NCBI RefSeq assembly: GCF_014284365.1
Contig: NZ_JACOGG010000004.1
Location: forward strand, 124,001 to 188,000
Length of the DNA: 64,000 nt
Reading direction: 5' to 3'
From: Cognatundibacterium rugosum
GTDB lineage: Bacteria > Pseudomonadota > Gammaproteobacteria > Burkholderiales > Burkholderiaceae_D
The notes beneath the pieces were generated by a model that did no database searches, was not told the origin of the DNA, and worked only from the letters and a program-made list of their open reading frames with translations. The first letter of the stretch is position 1, and each line of letters opens with the position of its first letter. Shown one piece after another: positions 28,301 to 36,669 of this stretch. The position numbers and the translations under genes were made by a program.

Positions 28301-29370
28301 AACTAGCCTGGCGCAGCGCCGCTGAAGCGCTGGATAGCTGGCTGCTGCAACACGCGGATTTACTCCACACTCAGCCTGCTGCGGAAGAGAACCCAAGCAG
28401 CGCTACACCAGTCAGCAACGATGCAGCGCCGTCCACCCCGCCTACACTAGCTGACTTACATGCACAGTGTGAACACTTGCTGCGCTTTGACGGCGACTGG
28501 ATAAAAGCAGAAAGAGATGCGCTGCTAGCGCTAGACAGCGCATGTTTACAGGCTAATACCATTGTGGCGGAGCGACGCCAGCAAATCGCTCACCATCAAC
28601 AGTCACGCCCCGGCTCTCCAGCGCCAATTGAGACCAATGGCGTGCAACAGCCAGTGCACACGGTGGAGCACAAGGTGGAGCACACAGCGGAGCCTCCCTT
28701 TGAACAAACCTTGGAGCAGGTATGGCAAGCGCATGCGCACAGTCTGCAACAGCAGTGGCAGCAGGCGCAGCAAAGCTACAGCGAACTCCTGGCGCAACGG
28801 CGTCAGGACGATGCACGTCGCGCACATAACGACGACCTGCGGCGGGAGTGGCAACAGCAGACAAACCAAACCCGTTTGTGGGAACAGATGCGTGAACTGA
28901 TCGGCTCTGCCGACGGAAAAAAATTCCGCAATTATGCACAGCAAATCACGCTGGATGTCTTGCTGGCCTATGCTAATCGCCATTTGCAACAACTGGCGCG
29001 ACGCTACCGCTTACAACGTATTCCAGATACGCTGGCGATGATGGTGATCGATCAGGACATGGCGGATGAACAGCGTTCGGTACACTCGCTATCAGGCGGT
29101 GAATCCTTCCTGGCTTCGCTCGCGCTGGCACTGGGTCTGGCATCCTTATCGAGCCAGCGCGTCAAGGTCGAATCGCTGTTTATCGATGAAGGTTTCGGCA
29201 GTCTGGATGCCGACACCTTGCAAATCGCGATGGATGCACTCGACTCACTGCAGGCACAAGGGCGACAAGTCGGTGTAATTTCTCATGTACAGGAAATGAC
29301 CGAACGCATTGCTACCCGCATACTGGTGCAACGCGCGTCCGGTGGCAAAAGCGCCATCACGGTCAGTTGA
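25390..29370 (+). CDS. sbcC: Exonuclease subunit SbcC with an unusually long Gln-rich coiled coil
   Basis: A 1326-residue SMC/Rad50-like ATPase, against about 1050 in E. coli. Walker A is GATGAGKST (37-45). The zinc hook is CPVC (C613, C616) at the middle. The signature SLSGGESFLASLALALG lies at about 1230, and Walker B VESLFIDEGFGSLD at about 1260-1273. Both coiled-coil arms are extremely rich in Gln and Ala, with many QQ and QQQ runs. The second arm also has proline- and threonine-rich breaks at about 995-1025 and 1075-1100, which E. coli SbcC does not have. All catalytic motifs are intact, so the protein is probably functional. It is translationally coupled to sbcD. Confidence 0.95.
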   Translation: MKILAIRGKNLASLAGEFALDFQQEPLASAGLFAISGATGAGKSTLLDALCMALYENTPRLLRAAAGKVLPDGADLISQQDGGNLLRRGCSEGYAEVDFAGIDALHYRARWSIKRAYNKASGKLQAASMSLHRLPELTPIGGKKTEVKEEIRLRIGLEFEQFTRAVLLAQNEFSGFLKAEDDERGALLEMLTGSQIYRDISRRAYERAKTEREALDRLTQRLSDNAGLSDEQRAVLDQQLTDSQHTVQQLNSRKEQADAALRWLDSAQTLAAQAAQADSQAQQALQAWQAARPRQHTLSRVEHMQAARPLRQQAKRGQQQYQTSSQQLQEVLQQHEATAIRNKDAQQLLEQAQQGALQAMTAWEQNQPELQQARQLDSEIAQQAAQLQPLQERQQQHSLTLQQATLSLQQQTARRQQLQQQLQDNTQWLQQHAHWQALVTVWPLADRVLQQAADQHKRLLADQQTLQTLEQQLSEQQQHYAHAAEQAQQAGQALQLAQAARAASQQALEALDQQALQQRAQQLSQEKQQLQELSLCGSQAQQSTQQLQQLEQQLRQTQHTQQHTSTQLQQAQSELPALQAATLQAQQALNIVETACAQDVESLRAGLHDGEACPVCGSASHPYAAEGQQTRLHHALTGLQSALEACRQREAVSRDQITTLNAQQKHGAQRLQELQQNETDARLIHSKLQSQWQQMQHLDWVLCQPQPDTRLPGLEHSAQLQHWLEQAHTQWRQHQQDVQQQEQQWQQASQLHAQQQAAWENQQQLQIQCREQLSLSSQARERLIQQLHGLRQQCEQDAAHIQQDLQQIDAAMQSALHTAEASQQRTTPTWQIQWQVQWQQAAAAIHAHCRAQVAQWQQSQRQQQELERSLQDASHACDLAQQQQEAAQHASELSTHQAREAQALLRQKQQQRQHCLAGQATDVVAQALQQQVQRSREQVEQQQQQVQRQQQEFIRLQQATELLQQQQQDTQLAWRSAAEALDSWLLQHADLLHTQPAAEENPSSATPVSNDAAPSTPPTLADLHAQCEHLLRFDGDWIKAERDALLALDSACLQANTIVAERRQQIAHHQQSRPGSPAPIETNGVQQPVHTVEHKVEHTAEPPFEQTLEQVWQAHAHSLQQQWQQAQQSYSELLAQRRQDDARRAHNDDLRREWQQQTNQTRLWEQMRELIGSADGKKFRNYAQQITLDVLLAYANRHLQQLARRYRLQRIPDTLAMMVIDQDMADEQRSVHSLSGGESFLASLALALGLASLSSQRVKVESLFIDEGFGSLDADTLQIAMDALDSLQAQGRQVGVISHVQEMTERIATRILVQRASGGKSAITVS

Positions 29371-29415
29371 GGCTGGCTGGCCAGTCATTGCAGCTGGCCA
29401 GCGTAGTCATCGGGA

Positions 29416-30606
29416 TCAGCGTCCCATTTCTTTCAGATAGTCAGCGCGGCTGCTGAGTGCGGTGTCCGCAAAATCAGAGAACATGCCATCTACGCCCAGA
29501 CGCAGGAATTGCAGATACTCGGCCTTAGGATCACCTTTGTAATTCGCAGCTAAACGGCGCTGTTCATTACGGAAGGTATAAGGATGTACCAGCAAGCCAG
29601 CTTTATGGGCATCAGCGATCAAACTGCCTGGTGCCAGTGTGGTCGTGTCAGCATCATTGATTTTGCCGTCGCCATTGATGTCCTGCAGTTTGCCATCGGC
29701 GCCGACTGTGCCTTTAACGCTCACAATATAACGCTTCCAGGGACCGATACCATCGGCATAGGTTTTGATCTCAGCCAGACCGGCTGGTGTGACCATATCG
29801 GAGAACATGCGCTTATCTCCGGCCAGCGCCCAGTCATAGGGTTTATCATAGGGTGCGGCATACGTCAGGGCGCCGGTTTTGAGATCCACATCATCGGCAT
29901 CAATCAACTGTATCAGGCGTACATTCAAGCCTTTTTTACGCATTTCCTTCAAGCTGCCTGGCTCAAATGACTGCACCAGTATTGGCGCTGTTTTACTATT
30001 CCATCCTGCTTTATTAATCAGGTCTATCAGCTTATCTTCCAACGGCAATCCTAATGCACGATGGTAGCTCGGGTTCTTGGTTTCCGGATAAACCTGGATG
30101 CTACGGCCAGTCTCTTTCGACTTGGCTTTTACCAGATCAATGATCTCTTGAAAACTCACGATTTTATACAAGCCATTGTATTGCTGAGGACGTTCCGCAT
30201 CAGTGGAAATACCACCCAGCGTTTTTATTTCTGCGAAAGTAAAATCGCTGGCGAACCAGCCCGTCTGCACCTCGCCATCGACACTCACCGTCTTTTTACG
30301 TGACGCAAATTCCGGATGTTTATCTACGTCCGTGCTATAAGCCAGATTCGGATCATGGCGCGCAATGAGTACCCCATCTTTCGTCGAAATCAGGTCCGGC
30401 TCTATCGCATCGGCACCCAGCTCTATCGCTTTCACGTAGGCTTCATAGGTTTCTTCCGGCAGATAGCCGGATGCACCGCGATGCGCGATCACCATTGGTT
30501 TTTCGCCATCCAGCGTCAACAATGGCGGAGGCGCAGAATTGCCACCACAGGCGCTCAGTGACAAGGCCGTGATAGCCAGAATTTTTCGTTTAGCTGTAAA
30601 ACGCAT
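29416..30606 (-). CDS. glpQ: Glycerophosphodiester phosphodiesterase lipoprotein with EF-hand-like insert
   Basis: 396 residues. The N-terminal lipobox (LSLSAC, GG) predicts an anchored lipoprotein. The GDPD barrel shows VIAHRGASGYLPEETYEAY, ADAIEPDLISTKDG, HDPNLAYSTD and VYPETKNPSYH, with the catalytic His and the metal-binding Glu/Asp. It cleaves glycerophosphodiesters to sn-glycerol 3-phosphate and an alcohol. Between the last strands (29647-29682) it carries DINGDGKINDAD, a perfect calcium loop like those in dockerins and EF-hands, which ordinary GlpQ does not need. The ATG at 30606 gives the lipobox; a longer start would only add residues in front of it. Confidence 0.9.
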   Translation of the reverse strand: MRFTAKRKILAITALSLSACGGNSAPPPLLTLDGEKPMVIAHRGASGYLPEETYEAYVKAIELGADAIEPDLISTKDGVLIARHDPNLAYSTDVDKHPEFASRKKTVSVDGEVQTGWFASDFTFAEIKTLGGISTDAERPQQYNGLYKIVSFQEIIDLVKAKSKETGRSIQVYPETKNPSYHRALGLPLEDKLIDLINKAGWNSKTAPILVQSFEPGSLKEMRKKGLNVRLIQLIDADDVDLKTGALTYAAPYDKPYDWALAGDKRMFSDMVTPAGLAEIKTYADGIGPWKRYIVSVKGTVGADGKLQDINGDGKINDADTTTLAPGSLIADAHKAGLLVHPYTFRNEQRRLAANYKGDPKAEYLQFLRLGVDGMFSDFADTALSSRADYLKEMGR

Positions 30607-30967
30607 AGTCTGTTCCAGATGAGTTAAAACCCAGCAAGATATAGAACAGATATGACCTGCGCATGACTTTATCAATCAACAATTAAAAACTGAGTTTCCA
30701 CAAATAACAGAGTATGTTTGATCAATAACAGAACAGATTACAGCGACGCAATCACTGCTTACGCGCGCGCCCGGGACAGGCATCAATGATCAGATTGTCG
30801 CTTACTGCTTGTGAAAAAAAATGATTTAACCGACAATACTATGTAGCACGATACAACATTGTCACGTTAAAAAATATGTACCTGAATTGATCGTACTGGA
30901 TCTTGCTTTACTGAGCGCTGCACCCGATTCAACCCTCACTTTTCTGAATGCTATGCCGCTGATCTCA
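30607..30967. other. Divergent intergenic region, no gene seen
   Basis: 361 nt between the divergent glpQ and rhodanese-like genes. It should hold both promoters, but no convincing sigma-70 pair or operator could be picked by eye. The stretch is AT-rich near 30820-30880. Confidence 0.5.
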
Positions 30968-31825
30968 ATGTCGACAAACGCTTACCACCGCCTGCCTGCG
31001 ATCCTGACGGCGAGCTTGTTGACCGCCTGTGTCACGACCCAGGATTTTTCCCATTTACCACCGTCTGAAAGGATACAAAAAGCGTTTGCCGGATACCAAA
31101 ATTTGGGCGGCAACAAGGCGTTTGCCGCTGCCGCAGACGGTAGCTGGGCTGCCGCTTCCGGTAAGACAGATCAGAGTCAGGCCATCGTCTCAGCACTGAG
31201 TGACTGTGAGAAGAAAGCCAGCACTCCCTGCACGCTGATCGCGGTCAACCAGGAAAGTACGCTCAAACAGATCACCGGGTTCAGGCAGAATTCTGATCTG
31301 GCACTGACTAAGCTGCAGATAGCAAGCGGCAAACCTGAATATACAGAACCACAATGGTTCCTGGCGCAGGCGGTCAATCCGCGTCAACCTGGTGAGCCTA
31401 TGCATTACGCCACGCCGACATCGATCAAAGGTGTGCACACCATTTCCACGCGAGATCTGATAGAAAAAATGAAAAGCCGCTCGCTGGTCTTGTTTGATGC
31501 ACTGGGGCTCAACAATCAGATAGGCACTTTGCCGCATGCGTATTCACTACATGGAGCTGAGCTTGCCTTCAATGGGCCTGAGAAAAATAAAAACTTTGAA
31601 TCTTATATGGAGAAAGTGATCGCGCTGTATGTACCGGATAAAACTCAGGCGATCGCGGTCTACTGTGCATCCGCCGAATGCTGGCTCAGTGTGAATGCGC
31701 TGATTCATCTGCGTAATATCGGCTATAGCAACCTGTACTGGTATCGCGGCGGGCTGGCGACCTGGAAGCACTATGAGCTGCCGACCGTCATGCCGGAAGC
31801 GAATCTGATCGTCCTGCAACCCTGA
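30968..31825 (+). CDS. Rhodanese-like lipoprotein with a C-x4-CW motif
   Basis: 285 residues from the ATG at 30968 (MSTNAYHRLPAILTASLLTA, then the lipobox Cys), predicted to be lipidated. The C-terminal half is a rhodanese-like domain: TRDLIEKMKSRSLVLFDALG at its start, then AIAVYCASAECWLSVNALIHL with the active-site cysteine, and LYWYRGGLATWKHYELP. The C-A-S-A-E-C-W sequence recalls the CxxCW proteins linked to PQQ-dependent catabolism, but with four residues between the cysteines. The N-terminal half is rich in Ala and Lys and unassigned. No PQQ genes are nearby, so the role is open. The start is chosen because the earliest in-frame start is a TTG without a lipobox context. Confidence 0.7.
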   Translation: MSTNAYHRLPAILTASLLTACVTTQDFSHLPPSERIQKAFAGYQNLGGNKAFAAAADGSWAAASGKTDQSQAIVSALSDCEKKASTPCTLIAVNQESTLKQITGFRQNSDLALTKLQIASGKPEYTEPQWFLAQAVNPRQPGEPMHYATPTSIKGVHTISTRDLIEKMKSRSLVLFDALGLNNQIGTLPHAYSLHGAELAFNGPEKNKNFESYMEKVIALYVPDKTQAIAVYCASAECWLSVNALIHLRNIGYSNLYWYRGGLATWKHYELPTVMPEANLIVLQP

Positions 31826-31868
31826 GTAGCCGTGAGTGCGGTTCTGCCGGGTCTGGCCTTAGACCGGG

Positions 31869-32753
31869 TCAGGGTAAGGTTGAATTTTTCAGCCACAGCT
31901 GCAAAGGCAAATCTGCAATGCGTTTCATGTTTTCACCAACATACATTTGTGGATTAGACGGCTGTAATTGTTGACTTTCTTCTTTTTGAATGACAGCTTG
32001 CTTGGTTTTTTCAAATATCTGCGTCAGCGACAATGCAGGATCAAATGCGGTATTGAATAAAGCATCGATGAAAAACGTATTTTCTGCGAGCGGCTGGCAA
32101 CCCCAGGATACTTTGTCTGCGGCCGAGGCCGTGAGTATGATGCGGTTAGGACTCTTCAATTGCGGAATCATGGAACCTGAAAAACAGGAAGACAAAATAA
32201 TCAGCGTCGGGGTTTTATCAAAACGGTCAAAGTTCGTCTTTAAATAATGGACTAACACTGGCCCATAATCCTGATTGGCGATATTGACGCTCAATAAGTT
32301 GGGCAAACCATGACTGCTCAATACGAGGATGATCACATCTTCCGGCTTACTCAGCGTGGCCAGATCAGAGGATACACGCTCCATATGTGGCAGCACTGCC
32401 AGCGGCACCGACATTGTCGCTCCGGGTACACCGTTCGACAGCCGGAAACTCAGTAAATCCGGTCTGATTTGTTGTAAATCCCGTTTGACTAACTCTATAT
32501 CTCCGCGAAATGCGCTGGATCTGCTATCCATGGCAAAGCCTGCATACCATACCCGTTTGCCAGATACCGCCTTGCTCAAGATCTGAATTTCGTTTCTTTG
32601 TGCCTCCAGTATTTTCCTGCTGAATTGCAGCAGCTCATTGTTGACCGGATTCACAAGGCTGGCATTGTCGGCACTGGCATGCAGGGTGCCCAGACTCAAG
32701 ATGGCACTCAGGATGGCAATTCGCACAAAGCGGGAAAAAGTAAACGCAGGCAT
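31869..32753 (-). CDS. Secreted C13 (legumain-like) cysteine peptidase
   Basis: 294 residues with an N-terminal signal sequence (VRIAILSAILSLGTLHASA). The clan CD catalytic pair is clear: His in VIILVLSSHGLPNLL and Cys in LIILSSCFSGSMIPQL. GFAMDSRSSAFRGDIELVKRD at about 70-90 is also typical of bacterial C13 proteins. Legumain-like enzymes cleave after Asn or Asp; the bacterial substrates are unknown. It is convergent with the rhodanese-like gene and divergent from DUF2322, so it is transcribed alone. Confidence 0.83.
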   Translation of the reverse strand: MPAFTFSRFVRIAILSAILSLGTLHASADNASLVNPVNNELLQFSRKILEAQRNEIQILSKAVSGKRVWYAGFAMDSRSSAFRGDIELVKRDLQQIRPDLLSFRLSNGVPGATMSVPLAVLPHMERVSSDLATLSKPEDVIILVLSSHGLPNLLSVNIANQDYGPVLVHYLKTNFDRFDKTPTLIILSSCFSGSMIPQLKSPNRIILTASAADKVSWGCQPLAENTFFIDALFNTAFDPALSLTQIFEKTKQAVIQKEESQQLQPSNPQMYVGENMKRIADLPLQLWLKNSTLP

Positions 32754-32943
32754 AAAGAGTCAGGAAGCAGTGAATAGGCCAAATAATAACATTATTGCAT
32801 TTTCAAAAAACTGTATGCGAACGCTTTTTTTCTGTCATTTGCGAGACATACGGCATGTACAGCAAGGAAGCATCCAGGCTGCAAATCCCGGAGCCTGCAC
32901 GTACAATGTGCAGCTTCTCTCATCAACATACCTGGAATCCGCC

Positions 32944-33261
32944 ATGCAATTCTCAGAAATTTTATCCACCTTACCCAGCATTGAGCACCTGGCTACTATC
33001 GTGCTCTATCAAGACGGCAATGTGCTGGCACGTATAGAAAACCAACCTGGCTCGGCGGGCAGTGTGCGCGTTTATCATGCGCTGATCAATGCCGCATCGC
33101 AGATCGATCAGGCTGCAGCACAGCAAGGGCTGGCATGGTATGCAGAGCATACTGACGATGCCCGCCTGCATCCGGGCAAACATCCCAACATAGACCGACT
33201 ACTGCAATTGCTACAGGCCGCTCCAGGAAGTTTTTATACCGCAGAGCTGATACGTAAGTAA
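32944..33261 (+). CDS. DUF2322 family protein
   Basis: 105 residues. It begins MQFSEILSTLPSIEHLATIV and ends with PGSFYTAELIRK. The core VLARIENQPGSAGSVRVYHAL and QQGLAWYAEHTDDARLHPGK, followed by HPNIDRLL, is typical of DUF2322, a small cytoplasmic family of unknown function found mainly in betaproteobacteria. The ATG at 32944 is inside a longer open frame, but the homologous part begins exactly here. It is divergent from the C13 peptidase gene. No activity is known. Confidence 0.75.
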   Translation: MQFSEILSTLPSIEHLATIVLYQDGNVLARIENQPGSAGSVRVYHALINAASQIDQAAAQQGLAWYAEHTDDARLHPGKHPNIDRLLQLLQAAPGSFYTAELIRK

Positions 33262-33368
33262 GCTGGATTTGCGCCACATACAGTCGCTTCATTGGCTATT
33301 TAACATAGTCTGACTTGCTTAGTCGCTCAGCTTCCCCTAGAGTCAGGTTAAATATCGGAAAGGGGCTT

Positions 33369-34118
33369 ATGAAGTTGTCTTCCTATGTGGCATGCGCATT
33401 ACTGGTGTCAGCAACTGCGCATGCTCAAACCCGTGCCTGTGGCGGCGACAGTCAGTGGCCGCCATTTTCGTATCAGGCGGCCGGAGGCAATGAAGTACAG
33501 GGTATCTCTGCAGACTTATTACGTCAGATTTTCCCCAATCCCGTCATCAAACTGCTGCCCTGGCTACGCTGCCTGACGGATATGCAGGCCGCAAAGATCG
33601 ATATCGCCATGTCGACCTTGAAGAGTCCTGAGCGCGAGAGGATTTATCTGTTTTCACGCCCCTATTCCTTACTGACACCCTCATATTTGTATGCAAGTCA
33701 GCGTTTTCCATCAGTGCCAGTGACCCGGCTCAGTGATCTGACCAAGTTCAAAGTCTGCGCCTTGCGTGGCAGCTTTACCTCATACAGCAAACTACCAGCT
33801 TCCAGCATAGACAGCGGTGCTTCGAATTATGCGAGTCTGTTGAAAAAACTCGATATCGGCCGCTGCGATATTCTGATCGATATGCAGGAAATTTTCGCCG
33901 GCTTTGCGCAATTAGAAATTCTGCCGTTTGACAGTGGGCGTTATCGCATTCTGCCTTTGCCTGAAACCAGCCGCATTGCTTTGCACTATGCAGTCAGCAA
34001 AATCCATCCTGACGGCCTTAAACTCATTCACCAGATCGATAAACGTCTGGAGGAGATGCAGCAATCCGGGCAGTTAAATCGCATCGTCCACAAGCATATG
34101 GCTGTGCGCCAGAATTGA
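33369..34118 (+). CDS. Periplasmic solute-binding protein, SBP_bac_3-like
   Basis: 249 residues. The signal peptide MKLSSYVACALLVSATAHA is cut before QTRACGG. The two-lobed binding-protein pattern includes WPPFSYQAAGGNEVQGISAD, AMSTLKSPERERIYLFSRPY and CDILIDMQEI. Members of this cluster are often annotated as amino-acid-type binding proteins, yet no permease or ATPase genes are beside it, so it may act with a distant transporter or as a sensor. The ATG at 33369 has a GGAAAGGGG site. The two cysteine pairs visible suggest a disulfide-stabilised fold. Confidence 0.8.
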   Translation: MKLSSYVACALLVSATAHAQTRACGGDSQWPPFSYQAAGGNEVQGISADLLRQIFPNPVIKLLPWLRCLTDMQAAKIDIAMSTLKSPERERIYLFSRPYSLLTPSYLYASQRFPSVPVTRLSDLTKFKVCALRGSFTSYSKLPASSIDSGASNYASLLKKLDIGRCDILIDMQEIFAGFAQLEILPFDSGRYRILPLPETSRIALHYAVSKIHPDGLKLIHQIDKRLEEMQQSGQLNRIVHKHMAVRQN

Positions 34119-34128
34119 TAGCTTCATC

Positions 34129-34662
34129 TCAATGCGACGCGCCCAAAGCCTGGCGTGGCGGGAAGCGCAAACTGTATTGGAAGTCACCATCCGGCTTCAT
34201 CGCCGAGCGCAACGCATCTAATTCATTGAGCAAAGCAAGAAATTGCTCCGGCCTGATCTGCGGGCCCAGCGTCACTTGTATTTCATAGGTATGCTGCGTA
34301 TTTGCCGCCTCTTTCCAGCTCTCTTTTTGTATATCGTTTTGTGTTACGTCTATCTGCAATTTCACTTGCCGGAACTGTGTGACATCAAACGGACTGATTG
34401 CGGTATGCCGAAAGATCACCGCTGCCAGCGCCTGCATCAGCGCGGGCTGAGTATCGCGGATCAGGATAGTCTGAGACAACACAGGCTGCTGTTGCGAATA
34501 ATTCTGTCCATACAACTCTGCCAGTTGAAAACGGCCAGGTAACGCCGAGGCTGCGGCATCTGACTTTGATGCGCTGGTCGCAGCTGGTTTGCGCTCACAG
34601 GCAGTGGATGCCAACACGGTCAGCAGCACCAGCAGCGTCGCAAAACAACGGGAAGCAAACAT
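34129..34662 (-). CDS. Hypothetical lipoprotein
   Basis: 177 residues from the ATG at 34662. The signal sequence ends in a lipobox (LASTAC, ERKP), followed by an Ala/Ser-rich linker and a soluble domain with TILIRDTQPALMQALAAVIF, QVKLQIDVTQNDIQKESWKE and TYEIQVTLGPQIRPEQFLALL. I do not recognise the family. It is convergent with the solute-binding gene, with only 10 nt between the stops, and stands before the chemoreceptor gene on the same strand. Confidence 0.6.
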   Translation of the reverse strand: MFASRCFATLLVLLTVLASTACERKPAATSASKSDAAASALPGRFQLAELYGQNYSQQQPVLSQTILIRDTQPALMQALAAVIFRHTAISPFDVTQFRQVKLQIDVTQNDIQKESWKEAANTQHTYEIQVTLGPQIRPEQFLALLNELDALRSAMKPDGDFQYSLRFPPRQALGASH

Positions 34663-34755
34663 GATCTCAACACGCAAACGGCGCGAAAATTAAAAAACGC
34701 AACATACCATTTTCGCGCCAGCTGCGCCAGCACCTGGTGCTGGCTGATCACGACA

Positions 34756-36363
34756 TCAGCTTCGCAATAAAGCCACTTTCGAACTTGCCTGCGTCCGTCC
34801 CTGGGCAGCTGCGGGAAACTGGGTCTGTAACTTGAACACGCTCACCACTTTCACCAGTTCTTCAGCCTGATCCTGTAATGAACTGGCAGCAGCTGCAGCC
34901 TGCTCTACCAGCGCCGCATTTTGCTGCGTGACACTATCCATGGTGATGATCGCCTGATTAATTTGCTCTATGCCGATTTCCTGCTCACGGCTGGCAGCTG
35001 TGATTTCACTCATGATATCTGTCACGCGTTTGACGCTGTTGACTACCTCTTGCATGGTACTTCCCGCCTCGCTGACCAGACGGTTACCCTGCTCTACATT
35101 TTCGACAGAATCTGTAATCAATACTTTGATTTCTTTGGCAGCAGCTGCAGAACGCTGAGCCAGATTACGCACCTCCGACGCGACCACAGCAAAGCCCCGG
35201 CCCTGTTCACCGGCACGTGCAGCTTCAACTGCTGCATTCAGTGCCAGAATATTGGTTTGAAATGCGATGCCATCAATCACACTAATGATGTCGACAATTT
35301 TTTGTGAAGAACTGTTGATCGAACCCATAGTATCGACCACGCGCGAGACGACTTCCCCACCTCTGACAGCGATCTCTGAAGCAGAGACTGCCAGTGTATT
35401 TGCCTGACGCGCATTGTCACCATTTTGACGCGTGGTGGAGGTCAGCTCTTCCATTGATGACGATGTTTCCTCCAGCGAGCCGGCTTGTGCTTCCGTACGC
35501 GCAGACAAATCCATATTGCCATTGGCAATTTCTGTGGAAGCGGTCGTCATGGTTTCTGTTCCCATCCTGACCTGATGCACGATTTGCTGCAGATTGCCAC
35601 TCATCGTTTGCAAAGCCTGTAACAGCTCACCGATTTCATCGTGTGCATCGATACGGATCTGGCGGGTTAAGTCACCATGTGCAATCGCATCGGCAAAATT
35701 GACGGCCCGGTTCAAGGGTGCAGAAATCGAGTTAATCAGCCAATAGCGCATACCCAGCGCGAGACTCAGCCCCACCAGCACGACAATAAGCGCGATCCAG
35801 CTAAAACGGATAAAACTGGTCTGACTCAGCTGAAATTCCTGCTTACCAACATTGAGTTGCAATTCAAGTAAGCCATCCATGTATTTTTTGACAGCTTCAA
35901 ATTCAGTGCGCATGGGTCCCTTGAACAGGTCGCTTGCGGTTTTTTGGTCTTTTTGCTGCAGGGCGGCTAAGGCAGGGAGTAAGCCGCGCTCCAGAAACTG
36001 CTTACGGCTTTGCATAAACTGATCAGCCAGTATTTTTTCTTCCGGAGTCAGATAGGTCGCCATGTAATCGCCCCACTCCTTGTCGGCGATTTCTTTATTT
36101 TTTTTGACGGCGTCGAGATGGGATTGGATTGCGTCCGGGTCAGCTATGATTGCAGACGCAACTTCAATCTGATTGCGCGAAATGGCACGTATTACTGAAT
36201 CAAGCTGTCCCATTGCCACCAGCCTGTCGTCATAAATCGTTTGTATAGACTGATTCGACTGCCGCAACCCCAAGAAGCCACAGACAGCGATCAGAATTAG
36301 CAGTGCAGCCAGACTCAGCATCGCAAAATTCAATCTGGCACGTATGGATATATTCCACATCAT
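34756..36363 (-). CDS. Methyl-accepting chemotaxis protein (four-helix-bundle sensor)
   Basis: 535 residues. TM1 at about 12-32 is followed by a four-helix ligand-binding domain of the Tar/4HB type (about 33-187), TM2 at about 189-209 and HAMP at about 210-262. The cytoplasmic signalling domain's hairpin tip reads AFQTNILALNAAVEAARAGE, then QGRGFAVVASEVRNLAQRSA, and is canonical. Methylation-helix sequences (AQAGSLEETSSSMEELTSTT) are present. The C-terminus lacks the NWETF pentapeptide that tethers CheR. A GGAGAAG site precedes the ATG at 36363. No che genes are in the window, so the partner kinase is elsewhere and the ligand is unknown. Confidence 0.92.
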   Translation of the reverse strand: MMWNISIRARLNFAMLSLAALLILIAVCGFLGLRQSNQSIQTIYDDRLVAMGQLDSVIRAISRNQIEVASAIIADPDAIQSHLDAVKKNKEIADKEWGDYMATYLTPEEKILADQFMQSRKQFLERGLLPALAALQQKDQKTASDLFKGPMRTEFEAVKKYMDGLLELQLNVGKQEFQLSQTSFIRFSWIALIVVLVGLSLALGMRYWLINSISAPLNRAVNFADAIAHGDLTRQIRIDAHDEIGELLQALQTMSGNLQQIVHQVRMGTETMTTASTEIANGNMDLSARTEAQAGSLEETSSSMEELTSTTRQNGDNARQANTLAVSASEIAVRGGEVVSRVVDTMGSINSSSQKIVDIISVIDGIAFQTNILALNAAVEAARAGEQGRGFAVVASEVRNLAQRSAAAAKEIKVLITDSVENVEQGNRLVSEAGSTMQEVVNSVKRVTDIMSEITAASREQEIGIEQINQAIITMDSVTQQNAALVEQAAAAASSLQDQAEELVKVVSVFKLQTQFPAAAQGRTQASSKVALLRS

Positions 36364-36669
36364 TCTTCTCCGTATAGCAATGATAAAAATGGTACCCGCT
36401 TACGAAACGTAAAGACCATCTGCTCCAGTCAGACTCACGACTGAATATCTGAGACAGTCTGCAGCAGGATCCGGGCGGCTGCATCAACGTAAGCCCGGGA
36501 CTGGCGACGCACTCATTGGCAATGAAGGACGTGGAATTCAATGTAGCAGAAATTTCTGCTGACAAACATTTACTTAGATCAAATTAACAGAAAGAAATGT
36601 TATTTAACATTTACAAAAGTGTCATGGGTGGCGATTTACCCACATGCAATATTTTGGTGCAGTCTATGA
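36364..36669. other. Intergenic stretch, no gene seen
   Basis: 306 nt upstream of the chemoreceptor and downstream of a small hypothetical gene. A flagellar sigma-28 promoter pattern was sought on the minus strand and not found with confidence. The part at 36575-36640 is AT-rich and shows no stem-loop with a T run. Confidence 0.4.

Noticed and set aside
26100-28302. Several Cys/Leu/Ala-rich open frames antisense or out of frame within sbcC
   Set aside because: They arise from the CAG/CAA repeats read in other frames, giving CTG- and TGC-rich shadows.
25500-28800. Gln-rich sbcC region considered as a trinucleotide repeat or CRISPR-like array
   Set aside because: CAG/CAA codons are mixed irregularly, with no regular spacers and an intact reading frame throughout.
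36364-36669. Possible cyclic di-GMP riboswitch upstream of the chemoreceptor gene
   Set aside because: The GEMM core could not be found on either strand.
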